A stretch of DNA of 22,924 nt from Caryophanales bacterium UBA1427 (GTDB taxonomy: Bacteria; Bacillota_I; Bacilli_A; ML615J-28; CAG-313): positions 1,213 through 24,136 of the forward strand of contig DCTZ01000005.1 in assembly GCA_002329485.1 (NCBI GenBank). The letters are read 5' to 3'. A program made the translations under genes and the position numbers. Below are positions 14,721-22,207 of the stretch, in pieces. How positions within the stretch are numbered: position 1 is the stretch's first letter; each line of letters starts with the position of its first letter. Below the pieces are notes generated by a model, which saw only the letters and a list, made by a program, of their open reading frames with translations, did no database searches and was not told the DNA's origin.

Positions 14721-16115
14721 TTAGAATTCGCAGTTTTTCGGTGTTCTAGGATAAGGAATGACGTCGCGGATGTTTTCTACTCCGGTCACATACATAATCA
14801 AGCGTTCGAATCCCATTCCGAAACCCGAATGTTTGACGCCGCCGTATTTTCTTAAGTCGATATACCAGTCGAGTTCAGCTTTGTTCATTTTGAGTTCGTC
14901 CATGCGTTTAAGCAGCATATCCAAACGTTCTTCACGTTGGGATCCTCCGACCAATTCTCCGGCTCCCGGTACCAAATAATCGACCGCTGCAACCGTTTCG
15001 TTGTCGTCATTCAAACGCATATAGAATGCTTTGATGTCTTTCGGCCAATCGGTTATAAAGACCGGCGCTTTGAAATGCACGTCAGTCAAATACTTTTCGT
15101 GTTCGGTAGCGAAATCCTGTCCGTATTCCGGTTCGACTTCGAATTTCTGGCCGCTTGTCTTCAGGATATCCACCGCAGTTTTGTGGGTGCAGATATTGGC
15201 TTTTGATTTTAGCAGCGCTTCGAGCTGGGCGATTTTGCCCGGTGCGACAAACTTATCGAAGAATTCCATTTCTTCTTTGGCGTTTTCCAAAATGAATCCG
15301 ACGACATATTTGACCATTTCTTCGATTAAGGCGATGTTGTCGTTCAAATCAGCAAACGCAACTTCCGGTTCAATCATCCAAAATTCGGAGGCATGGCGGG
15401 TGGTGTTGGAGTTTTCGGCCCGGAAAGTCGGCCCGAAAGTATAAACCTTTTTGAACGCCAGCGCAAATGTTTCGGCTTCCAGTTGGCCGGTAACGGTAAG
15501 GTTGACTTTTTTTCCGAAGAAATCTTTGGAATAGTCGACTTCCCCGGATTTGGCGATGCGTTCCAAATCGAGGGTGGTGACCTGGAACATTTGACCCGCG
15601 CCTTCGCCGTCGTTGGATGTAATCAACGGCGAATGGACATAGATAAAGCCTTTTTCGTTAAAGAATTTGTGAATGGCAAACGCCAGCAGACTTCTTACCT
15701 TAAACACCGCATAGAACAGATTGGTTCTGGCTCTTAAATGGGCATTCTTTCTTAAGAATTCTCTGGTATGTCGTTTGGGTTGAATCGGATAATCCTCCGG
15801 ACTGTCGCCTTCAAGCACAATTTTGTGGGCTTTGATTTCGATCGGTTGCGCTTCTTTTGGCGACAATACGACCTCTCCGTCCACGGTCACCGCGCTTCCC
15901 ACACGGATTTTGGCGGCTTCCTGCCAGTTTTCCAAAGATTGGTCGTAAACTATTTGCATGCTTTCAAAAAACGAACCGTCGTTCAAAACGATAAATCCGA
16001 ATTCCTTCTGACTGCGGTTGGAGCGTACCCAACCTTCCAAACGCACTTTTTTGCCGACAGCGCCTGCTTTTTCCTTAATTAAATGCTGAACACTGGTTTT
16101 TTGATAGTCGCTCAT
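14721..16115 (-). CDS. asnS: Asparaginyl-tRNA synthetase
   Basis: Charges tRNA-Asn with asparagine in the cytoplasm. The 464-residue class IIb enzyme starts with an anticodon-binding OB fold (residues about 20-105; KVRLEGWVRSNRSQKEFGFI) and continues with the catalytic domain: motif 2 is visible as GPTFRAENSNTTRHASEFW, motif 3 as GFGMGFERLIMYVTGVENI with the closing RDVIPYPRTP. The RAENSNT form and the overall length distinguish AsnRS from AspRS, and the T-box upstream reads an Asn codon, which supports the specificity independently. ATG start with AAGGAGG. Expressed from its own promoter through a T-box leader; convergent with ttcA. Confidence 0.98.
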   Translation of the reverse strand: MSDYQKTSVQHLIKEKAGAVGKKVRLEGWVRSNRSQKEFGFIVLNDGSFFESMQIVYDQSLENWQEAAKIRVGSAVTVDGEVVLSPKEAQPIEIKAHKIVLEGDSPEDYPIQPKRHTREFLRKNAHLRARTNLFYAVFKVRSLLAFAIHKFFNEKGFIYVHSPLITSNDGEGAGQMFQVTTLDLERIAKSGEVDYSKDFFGKKVNLTVTGQLEAETFALAFKKVYTFGPTFRAENSNTTRHASEFWMIEPEVAFADLNDNIALIEEMVKYVVGFILENAKEEMEFFDKFVAPGKIAQLEALLKSKANICTHKTAVDILKTSGQKFEVEPEYGQDFATEHEKYLTDVHFKAPVFITDWPKDIKAFYMRLNDDNETVAAVDYLVPGAGELVGGSQREERLDMLLKRMDELKMNKAELDWYIDLRKYGGVKHSGFGMGFERLIMYVTGVENIRDVIPYPRTPKNCEF

Positions 16116-16133
16116 ATTTTTTCCTCCTTCTTG

Positions 16134-16418
16134 AAATAAAAATAGTCCTTAGGAATTTGCTTCCTAAGGACGAAAATTTCGCGGTACCACCTTAGTTCAC
16201 GGCTGTTATGCCGATAAGCATATATATTGCCGTGCCCTCGTTGATCCATAACGCCGGATTAAGCGGGTAGTTCTACTTTCAAAAATGATTTCTTCTACCA
16301 CTCCGAGGTGTTCTTTCTATCGGGCTTTTCTGTTAAGTTTCCACTGTCCTTAACTCACTGGAAGAAGCGCTCCCGATATACTTTTCCTCTTCAACGTTTT
16401 GCTTTTTCGTAATTTGTT
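16134..16418 (-). promoter_or_regulatory. T-box riboswitch leader of asnS (specifier AAC)
   Basis: Senses uncharged tRNA-Asn and lets transcription continue into asnS. The T-box AACTAAGGTGGTACCGCG is at 16197-16180. In Stem I, TATCGGG (16378-16372) pairs with CCCGATA (16324-16318) above an internal loop, and GAGG (16389-16386) pairs with CCTC (16308-16305) below it; the 3' side of the loop contains AAC (16312-16310) followed by A, the asparagine specifier. CACGGC and GCCGTG (16234-16229 and 16203-16198) form Stem III. The competing terminator is GTCCTTAGGAA (16171-16161) with TTCCTAAGGAC (16155-16145) and a T-rich run. The bulge that binds the tRNA 3' end reads UGGU. Confidence 0.95.
16145..16171 (-). 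terminator. T-box regulated terminator hairpin
   Basis: Perfect 11-bp stem with a 5-nt GCAAA loop, followed on the minus strand by TATTTTTATTT (16144-16134). Its CCTT arm can alternatively pair with AAGG of the T-box to make the antiterminator, which is the regulatory switch. Confidence 0.92.
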
Positions 16419-16424
16419 ATCTGT

Positions 16425-16453
16425 ATTATATGCTCTCTTGAGCAATCTGTCAA
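16425..16453 (-). promoter_or_regulatory. Consensus promoter of asnS
   Basis: TTGACA (16453-16448), 17-nt spacer, TATAAT (16430-16425), a perfect match. It begins just after the mnmE stop codon and drives the T-box leader from about 16418. Confidence 0.85.
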
Positions 16454-16462
16454 GTCTTTTTG

Positions 16463-17830
16463 CTATTTGCCCAAACAAAACTTCGAGAACAGTTCGTCAA
16501 TCAATTGATCCGTGCGGACTTCCCCGATGATTTCCCCCAGGGAATTCCAGGCCGCCTGAATATATATATCCACAATATCAATATAGACGTTTTCCGAAAT
16601 TGCCTTCATAGCTTCGTCCAGATTGCTGATTGCCTCGTTAATTTTGGCAAGCTGGCGGGTATTGCTTATATAGGAAACGTCGGTGTCGTTGATATCCCTA
16701 ATCATTACGTATTTGGTGATAGCTTCTTCCAACTTGCTTATGTCATTCGGGTTGGTGGCCGAAATGACAATCGCGTCGGAAAACGCTTCCGGATTGACGA
16801 CAAGCGGAAGGTCGCTTTTGTTGATAACCGTTAAATGAGGACGGTTTCTGACCAGTTCAAGCAAATCGTAGTCCATTTTTTCGAGCGGCTCACTGCCGTC
16901 CAATATCAAAAGAATCAACTCGGCTTCGTCGATTTTGTGCTGGCTCTTGGAAATTCCGATTTTTTCGACTTCGTCTTGGGCTTCCCTGATGCCCGCCGTG
17001 TCGATTAAGTTCAGCATAATGCTTCCCAATACGAGTTTTCCTTCCACGATATCCCGGGTTGTGCCCGGAATAGGAGTCACGATGGCTTTGTCTTCTCTAA
17101 GTAATGCGTTTAGCAGGCTGCTTTTGCCGACGTTCGGCCGGCCGATGATAACCGTTTTGATGCCTTCTTTGATTTTTTTGGCATCGCTCGAATAGGCAAG
17201 TATCTTTTTCAGCTGATTATATATATCCTGAATTTGGGGTTTAATGACCGAATTGGTTAATTCTTCCGCATCGTCGTATTCCGGATAATCGATATTGACC
17301 GCAATAGTGGCGATTATATTCATGAGTTTGGAGCGCAAATTGTCGATTGCGTTTTTAATGTCGCCCCGCAGGCCGTAATTGGCGAGCCGAAGCGCCGCTT
17401 TGCTCTCAGCATCAATCACATCCATAACCGCTTCCGCTTTCGTAAGATCAATCCGTCCGTTCAGAAAGGCCCGTTTCGTGAATTCGCCTGGTTCGGCGAT
17501 CCTCGCCCCCTGAAGCGCAAGCAGTTCGAAAATCTGGTTGGTTACAAAAATGCCGCCGTGGCAATTGATTTCCACGATATCTTCTCTGGTATATGTTTTC
17601 GGCGCCCGATATACCGTCACCAAAACTTCGTCAATCGTTTCTTCGGTTTTCGGATTGACGATATGGCCGTAATGCACGGTATGGCTTGGGACTTTGCGAA
17701 GGTCTTTGCCTTTGAAAACTCTTGAAGCTATCTCGAGAGCTTCGCTTCCGCTCATCCGCACGATGGAGATGGCGCCTTTGCCGAAGGCGGTTGATATTCC
17801 TAAAATCGTATCGTTCATTGTTTCTTTCAT
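16463..17830 (-). CDS. mnmE: tRNA modification GTPase MnmE
   Basis: With MnmG it installs the (carboxymethyl)aminomethyl group on wobble U34 of certain tRNAs. The 455-residue length is standard. The N-terminal folate-binding domain (GISTAFGKGAISIVRMSG; EINCHGG near 90) is followed by helices that contain GEFTKRAFLNGRIDLTKAEAV, and an inserted G domain with G1 GRPNVGKS (230-237), G2 PIPGTTRD, G3 DTAG (277-280) and G4 NKSD. The C-terminus is FCLGK, the conserved CxGK with catalytic Cys452. The ATG at 17830 overlaps the rmuC stop as ATGA. An ATG four codons on (17818) is possible, since neither has a strong ribosome site. Its usual partner gene mnmG does not follow. Confidence 0.98.
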   Translation of the reverse strand: MKETMNDTILGISTAFGKGAISIVRMSGSEALEIASRVFKGKDLRKVPSHTVHYGHIVNPKTEETIDEVLVTVYRAPKTYTREDIVEINCHGGIFVTNQIFELLALQGARIAEPGEFTKRAFLNGRIDLTKAEAVMDVIDAESKAALRLANYGLRGDIKNAIDNLRSKLMNIIATIAVNIDYPEYDDAEELTNSVIKPQIQDIYNQLKKILAYSSDAKKIKEGIKTVIIGRPNVGKSSLLNALLREDKAIVTPIPGTTRDIVEGKLVLGSIMLNLIDTAGIREAQDEVEKIGISKSQHKIDEAELILLILDGSEPLEKMDYDLLELVRNRPHLTVINKSDLPLVVNPEAFSDAIVISATNPNDISKLEEAITKYVMIRDINDTDVSYISNTRQLAKINEAISNLDEAMKAISENVYIDIVDIYIQAAWNSLGEIIGEVRTDQLIDELFSKFCLGK

Positions 17831-19050
17831 TCGCTGCTCACTTTTTCTTCCAATAAGGTTTCTTCATCCATTTTGCCGATTTGTTCGAACTGTTTAATGA
17901 TTTTTTCGTTAGTCGTACTCAGTTTGTCGGATTCGTCTTTGGCTTTTTCGATTGCTTTTCTGACCAGAGTCCAACGATCGTTGTAACGTTCGAATTCTTT
18001 GCTTAGTTTGCGCAACTCTTCGATAATCAGGTTGGTGTTTTGGCGCCGTTTGTAATCCAACAAAGATATCTGGATTACTTTAAGCGTGGCAATCAAAGTC
18101 GTCGGGGACGTCAAAGCCACGTGCTTTTTCTCCGCATAACCAACCAATTCCTGTTGGGTTGCCAAAATATAATAATATATCGCTTCGGACGGAATAAACA
18201 TCAAGGCGTAACCGATGGTTTCGCCCGGAATAATATATTTTCGGGAAATATCGTCGATATGTTTTTTCACATCGGCTTTGAAGGCCGTTTCGTAATTCTT
18301 TTTTTCGGCTTCCGGAATACCCGGGGCAATCATTTTCCGATAGTTTTCCAAAGGAAATTTCGAATCGATTGCAATGTGCCCTTTGTTCTCCGGCGTGAAG
18401 ATTATGGCATCGACTCTCGTGTCGTTCGACATCTTGTACTGCGTCTGATATATATCTCCGCTTACTCCGAAGACATTTTCCAAAATCGCGTTCAGTTGGA
18501 ATTCGCCGAAATTTCCGCGTTTGGTTTTGTCCTGCAGGATATCCTGAAGCTGAATGATATCTTTTGACAAAGCTTCGATATTAGTTTGTGCCTGATCGAT
18601 AACAGCTAAACGTTCCATTACGTTGGTAAAAGTTGTTCTTGTCTGTTCGAATCCCGTTGCCAAACGGGTTTCGACGCTCGCATTGATTTTGGCGAGTTCG
18701 TCGGAAACGGTTTTTAAAAGCTGAACTTCGACCTGACTGAACTTGTTTTGAATTTCGTACAGTTCTTTGGTGGCGTTCGATAAAGTCTGCGCATTCTTTT
18801 CGGACAAAACCTCGAACCTCTGATCGATAACCGCGCGCGTCTTTTCCAATTGCTCTCTGATATGGTCGTTGGTTTTTTGCATCAAATCAAGCTGATTTTT
18901 GTAAAGCGCGTTTTCGATCAGATTTCCAAAATCCTCTGGTTTTTCTTTTCCCTTGTCTTTAATCGTTCTAAACAACAGGACAAGCATAACTGCGTTAAGC
19001 AATAAAATTGCCCCCAAAATAACAGCAATCACTGTATCCGGTAAGCTCAT
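17827..19050 (-). CDS. rmuC: RmuC family protein
   Basis: Member of the RmuC family, linked to limiting recombination at inverted repeats and predicted to have a nuclease-like fold; its biochemical role is not established. The 407-residue protein has an N-terminal membrane helix (residues about 6-28), a long coiled coil (about 50-165) and the RmuC domain (about 170-370) with the landmarks GNFGEFQLNAILENVFG, GHIAIDSKFPLENY, FIPSEAIYYYIL and LTSPTTLIATLKVIQ. A short Glu/Lys-rich tail follows. ATG with GGGAGG/AAGGAAG upstream. Its TGA stop overlaps the mnmE start, so the two are translated together; TGA serving as a stop here also supports the standard genetic code. Confidence 0.95.
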   Translation of the reverse strand: MSLPDTVIAVILGAILLLNAVMLVLLFRTIKDKGKEKPEDFGNLIENALYKNQLDLMQKTNDHIREQLEKTRAVIDQRFEVLSEKNAQTLSNATKELYEIQNKFSQVEVQLLKTVSDELAKINASVETRLATGFEQTRTTFTNVMERLAVIDQAQTNIEALSKDIIQLQDILQDKTKRGNFGEFQLNAILENVFGVSGDIYQTQYKMSNDTRVDAIIFTPENKGHIAIDSKFPLENYRKMIAPGIPEAEKKNYETAFKADVKKHIDDISRKYIIPGETIGYALMFIPSEAIYYYILATQQELVGYAEKKHVALTSPTTLIATLKVIQISLLDYKRRQNTNLIIEELRKLSKEFERYNDRWTLVRKAIEKAKDESDKLSTTNEKIIKQFEQIGKMDEETLLEEKVSSE

Positions 19051-19079
19051 ATCTTCCTTACCTCCCTTTATTTATGTAT

Positions 19080-19108
19080 ATTATATCACAAGATATATCT
19101 TCTGGGGT
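19080..19108 (-). promoter_or_regulatory. Possible extended -10 promoter of rmuC-mnmE with adjacent palindrome
   Basis: TATAAT (19085-19080) preceded by TGA makes an extended -10; no good -35 is present. The self-complementary 12-mer AAGATATATCTT (19090-19101) fills most of the spacer, where a bound regulator would interfere directly with polymerase. Confidence 0.45.
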
Positions 19109-19153
19109 TATTTTAATATACCAGTAAATGGAAACATTTTCACTGTTTAATCG

Positions 19154-19183
19154 TTGGCGAACCGGTTTTCCCTGTGTTATAAT
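19154..19183 (+). promoter_or_regulatory. Forward promoter with no protein gene downstream
   Basis: TTGGCG (19154-19159), 18-nt spacer, TATAAT (19178-19183) preceded by TGT, an extended -10. It points toward the terminator at 19275-19308, not toward any coding region. Confidence 0.5.
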
Positions 19184-19189
19184 TGTTTT

Positions 19190-19308
19190 GAAGTCCGAAC
19201 TAACCTTCGCTCATCTTTTGCTTGGTCTATTTGGTCTTCATCCCTTATTATTTTTTTTCTAGTTTCTTTTTCAAAAAGAGAGGGCCGCAAGCCCTCTCTT
19301 TATTTTTT
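19190..19308 (+). ncRNA. Candidate small RNA of about 120 nt
   Basis: Inferred from a forward promoter at 19154-19183 followed about 90 nt later by a strong hairpin with TTTATTTTTT. Between them there is no ATG with a ribosome site; the body is C/T-rich (many CTT and TCTT runs) and appears largely unstructured, which would suit a purine-seeking antisense regulator. It matches no RNA family I recognise (not SRP RNA, 6S, tmRNA or RNase P). The terminator may belong only to jag, in which case the transcript may not exist. Confidence 0.35.
19275..19308. terminator. Bidirectional terminator after jag
   Basis: AAAGAGAGGGC with GCCCTCTCTTT around a 5-nt loop gives a strong GC-rich stem. On the minus strand it is followed by TTTTTG and ends the rpmH-rnpA-yidC-jag transcript 13 nt or so after the jag stop; on the plus strand it is followed by TTTATTTTTT. 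Confidence 0.92.
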
Positions 19309-19313
19309 GCTTT

Positions 19314-19937
19314 TTACTTTTTTACTCTTGGTTCGATAATCAGATAGCGTTCCGGTTCAACGCCTTCGGAATGCGTTGTGACATCGCGCCAATCGGATAA
19401 TTTGTTGTGAACGACTTTACGTTCGTAGGCGTTCATGTAATGAAGTTTGACGGGAATTTTGGTTTTGGCGACATCTCTCGCAATCCGGGTTGCCATGCGT
19501 TCAAGCTGTTCGTCGCGTTTTTTCCGGTAATCGCCAACATCGACTTTTACGACAAACCCCGATTCGTGATCGCGGTCGAAATACTGATTGACAATCATCG
19601 AAGCCAAAAACTGAAAAGCGCTCAGTGTTTTGGCACCTTTGCCGATCAAAACATTGTTGGCTCCGTCGGTCGATACGCTGTATTCGACAACGTTGTCGCG
19701 CATTTTGCGTTCCACGTAACCCATGATATTGGCATTTTGCAAAAAAGTTTCCAAATAATCTTTGGCTTTTTTGATTGGATTGGCATCAACCATGACATGA
19801 ACCTGAATTTCATCCCGGGATACTTCTTCCGGCGTCAAAACATCGAAATACAAATCTTCTTTTGCTACGCCCAATTCCTTGACAGCTAATTCTTCAACTT
19901 CCTGAAGAGTGTGTCCCACATATATTTTCTCTTTCAC
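19314..19937 (-). CDS. jag: KhpB/Jag RNA-binding protein
   Basis: RNA-binding protein of the Jag (SpoIIIJ-associated, KhpB) family, involved in post-transcriptional control of cell elongation and division in Gram-positive bacteria. The 207 residues show the Jag_N domain (1-50; VGHTLQEVEELAVKELGV), a KH domain (about 60-135; NVLIGKGAKTLSAFQFLASM carries the G-x-x-G loop as GKGA), and a C-terminal R3H domain (about 140-205) with NAYERKVVHNKLSDW and TTHSEGVEPERYLIIEP. The start is GTG at 19937, with GAGGTGG just upstream; no in-frame ATG lies nearby. It follows yidC by 11 nt, the usual order, and ends at a strong terminator. Confidence 0.97.
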   Translation of the reverse strand: MKEKIYVGHTLQEVEELAVKELGVAKEDLYFDVLTPEEVSRDEIQVHVMVDANPIKKAKDYLETFLQNANIMGYVERKMRDNVVEYSVSTDGANNVLIGKGAKTLSAFQFLASMIVNQYFDRDHESGFVVKVDVGDYRKKRDEQLERMATRIARDVAKTKIPVKLHYMNAYERKVVHNKLSDWRDVTTHSEGVEPERYLIIEPRVKK

Positions 19938-19948
19938 TTCTCCACCTC

Positions 19949-21463
19949 TTACTTCGCGTGCTTATTGCGTAAACGTTCTAAGCGTTCAGCGCTCTGTTTT
20001 TGCCCGATATAAGATTGGAACATTGTATAGATGTTACCAATCAACCAATAGAATCCCAAGCCGGCTGCGCTGCTCAAGACGAACATTCCCATCATGATTG
20101 TCATGAAGTACATCGTATACTTCATGGTTTTTTGGGTTTCGCTTTCCTGTGCGACTGCCTGACGGCGGTAGGCAGGAATATTGGCCTGCGATTCTTCCTG
20201 AAGTTTCTTTTGTTTTCTTTGTAAAATGAATTGGCTCAAAAGCTGCGTTCCCACAACCAAAACCGCCAGAATAATTACGCCCCACATCTGCCAGGAATCG
20301 CCCTGGGTACGGTCTTTGAACAAATCGATGCCAAAGACCTTGGTATTCAATCCTTCAATCCAGTTGGCGGTTCCGCTGACTTCGCCGTTGGTATACGGCA
20401 AACGGGAAATCGCCCGGAAGATACTCATGAAGATCGGGAATTGCAGGAACGGGAGCAAACAGCCGCCGATGCCGACTTTGTATTTGCGATAAATTGCGGC
20501 CATTTCCATCTGTTTCGCTTTTTGCGATTCCGGATCGGTTCTTCTTTCGTATTTGGCTTCCAGCTTGGCTAGTTCCGGTTGCATCAATTGCATTTTCAGA
20601 CTCATGTCGTTGGTTCTGGCGTAAATCGGCCAGCCGAGTGTACGGACGAGCAATGTGGTAAGGATTAATCCGATAACATAGTAACCGCCGAGCAATTTGG
20701 ACAATGTTTTCAAAACCCAGCCGACTGGGAAGGTAAAGAAATTATTGAACAAATGGCCCCAAAAACCGTTTCCGAATCCGTAAAATTGGATCGGAGCGGG
20801 TTGCAAACGATAGCGGTCGGCCTGGATTGTATAAAAATACACTATTTCGTAAACATCCTGAGTTGCTTCGAATTCGGCTTCGTTTACCGATTGGACGGTC
20901 GCACCGGTACAACTCGAACCGGTTCTGCGTACAAGTCCAAGTTTTGCGGCTTGGGTAGCCGTATCCAATTTCGCCAAATATTTGACTTTGGCTTTTTCGA
21001 TTAATTCGTTTTGGTAATCTTCCAAAGAATCCGCTTCGATATAACGGTCGATTTGATCGATTGCGCTTAATTTAGCCCCTTGAAGCTGGGCGTTTTTGAT
21101 TTCGTCTTTAAACGCTTCTCTGTCCACGCCCCGAACGCTTACCCCGAGTTCCTGGGCGAGTGCTTCAAGCTGATTCAAGGCATTATCCAAAAACTCGTCG
21201 GTGTTGGTAATCGCTTCGTTTGTGAGGATTGAGGTAATCTTGGCGTAAACTGATGTCTGCGCGTCCGCGTTTTCCTCCGGTACTAAAAGGTACGTTCTCA
21301 ATGCGTTGCGGGTCTTTTCCAATTGAGCGTTTTGGATTTCGGTTTCCAAATCTTTATAAGTGATTGTCTCTTTCTTTCCGCAACTCACCAGGAAAAAAGC
21401 GAAAAAGCCCAAAACAATTGTTATCATCGCATAACGAATTATTTTACTTGTCTTTGTAATCAT
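19949..21463 (-). CDS. yidC: YidC/OxaA membrane protein insertase with enlarged outer domain
   Basis: Inserts and folds membrane proteins, alone or with SecYEG. Residues 1-28 form a lipoprotein signal ending in FFLVSC, as in Gram-positive YidC/SpoIIIJ. The conserved five-helix core is at about 235-485: FPVGWVLKTLSKLLGGYYVIG, LLVRTLGWPIYAR with the groove Arg274, LLPFLQFPIFMSIFRAI, and FVLSSAAGLGFYWLIGNIY. Between lipobox and core lie about 200 residues (29-230), mainly acidic predicted helices, where B. subtilis homologues have about 30; this makes the protein 504 residues instead of about 260. The tail is short and basic. ATG directly after the rnpA stop (TAAATG), with GAGGAG inside rnpA, so translation is coupled. 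Confidence 0.97.
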   Translation of the reverse strand: MITKTSKIIRYAMITIVLGFFAFFLVSCGKKETITYKDLETEIQNAQLEKTRNALRTYLLVPEENADAQTSVYAKITSILTNEAITNTDEFLDNALNQLEALAQELGVSVRGVDREAFKDEIKNAQLQGAKLSAIDQIDRYIEADSLEDYQNELIEKAKVKYLAKLDTATQAAKLGLVRRTGSSCTGATVQSVNEAEFEATQDVYEIVYFYTIQADRYRLQPAPIQFYGFGNGFWGHLFNNFFTFPVGWVLKTLSKLLGGYYVIGLILTTLLVRTLGWPIYARTNDMSLKMQLMQPELAKLEAKYERRTDPESQKAKQMEMAAIYRKYKVGIGGCLLPFLQFPIFMSIFRAISRLPYTNGEVSGTANWIEGLNTKVFGIDLFKDRTQGDSWQMWGVIILAVLVVGTQLLSQFILQRKQKKLQEESQANIPAYRRQAVAQESETQKTMKYTMYFMTIMMGMFVLSSAAGLGFYWLIGNIYTMFQSYIGQKQSAERLERLRNKHAK

Positions 21464-21811
21464 TTAATTCTCCTCAATATTAAATTTTTGATTGATTGAG
21501 TTTATCAGCTCGGTTAATTCCTCTTTCAACTGAAGAAATTTCAGCGTTTTGCTTGCTTCTTTTACAACAATTACTACCGATACATTGGGAAGCACGTCTA
21601 GAATCGGACGCATGATTTCTCTAACGACGCGTTTAATATAATTTCTTTCAACCGCACTGCCGTATTTTTTGCCAACCGAAATTGCGTACAGGTTGTTTTT
21701 CAAATTGTTTTTCTGATAATACAGCGTAAAACAGGGACTGCTCACTTTTTTCCGTCCGCGGACGATTCGAGCAATATCTTCGTTTTTCTTTAAGCGATAG
21801 CGTTTTTTCAT
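21464..21811 (-). CDS. rnpA: Ribonuclease P protein component
   Basis: Protein cofactor of RNase P, which binds the catalytic RNA and the 5' leader of precursor tRNAs. The 115-residue size is normal. Visible features: N-terminal MKKRYRLKKNEDIARIVRGRKK, the beta segment FTLYYQKNN, VGKKYGSAVERNYIKRVVRE containing the RNA-binding RNxxKR motif (here RNYIKR), and the hydrophobic strand VSVVIVVKEAS. ATG with GAGGG upstream. It lies between rpmH and yidC; the small yidD gene often found here is absent. A hairpin upstream separates it from rpmH and could lower its expression relative to the ribosomal protein. Confidence 0.97.
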   Translation of the reverse strand: MKKRYRLKKNEDIARIVRGRKKVSSPCFTLYYQKNNLKNNLYAISVGKKYGSAVERNYIKRVVREIMRPILDVLPNVSVVIVVKEASKTLKFLQLKEELTELINSINQKFNIEEN

Positions 21812-21826
21812 TATTATCCCTCGTTA

Positions 21827-21874
21827 TAAAACAAAAAGACCTCTTCTAACGTTTTTGGTGACAAGAAGTGGTCT
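21827..21874 (-). terminator. Attenuator-like terminator between rpmH and rnpA
   Basis: On the minus strand AGACC-A-CTTCT pairs with AGAAG-A-GGTCT (one A-A mismatch) around a 16-nt loop and is followed by TTTTTGTTTT. It lies 35 nt after the rpmH stop and just before the rnpA ribosome site. No separate rnpA promoter is apparent, so partial termination is the likely role. Confidence 0.8.
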
Positions 21875-21909
21875 ATGTATCGATATTTGGTTGTACCATA
21901 AGTGGAAAA

Positions 21910-22044
21910 TTATGCTGATAAGACTGCGCGACCTTTTAAACGTCTACGAGCCAATACCTTTCTTCCTCCGACTGTTGCCATGCGGGCACGGAATCCGTGG
22001 GTTTTACTATGTTTTCGTTTGTTAGGTTGATATGTTCTTTTCAT
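21910..22044 (-). CDS. rpmH: 50S ribosomal protein L34
   Basis: Small basic protein of the large ribosomal subunit. The 44-residue product starts MKRTYQPNKRKHSKTHGF and contains the conserved FRARMATVGGRKVLARRR segment, so identity is certain despite the small size. ATG with AGGAGGTG, a near-perfect ribosome site. First gene of the rpmH-rnpA-yidC-jag unit with its own consensus promoter. In many bacteria rpmH lies next to oriC and dnaA; here the next gene upstream is an unrelated partial gene and no DnaA-box cluster is seen, so oriC is not in this window. Confidence 0.98.
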   Translation of the reverse strand: MKRTYQPNKRKHSKTHGFRARMATVGGRKVLARRRLKGRAVLSA

Positions 22045-22074
22045 ACGAGCACCTCCTATAAACCATGCTTGTAT

Positions 22075-22103
22075 ATTATACATGAAGTGCTTTTGTTTGT
22101 CAA
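22075..22103 (-). promoter_or_regulatory. Consensus promoter of rpmH operon
   Basis: TTGACA (22103-22098), 17-nt spacer, TATAAT (22080-22075). Perfect match, as expected for a ribosomal protein gene. Start near 22068, leader of about 24 nt. Confidence 0.88.
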
Positions 22104-22207
22104 CGAAATGAGTACTTTTTTATTTTCGGCAATATCTTCGGCTCGCTTTTTTATTATTATTACCCAAAATCGGTTTGTTTAACAGCGCTATCGTCAATAA
22201 ACCACTT

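Noticed and set aside
22045..22207. Origin of replication next to rpmH
   Set aside because: No cluster of TTATCCACA-like DnaA boxes and no dnaA or dnaN in the window.
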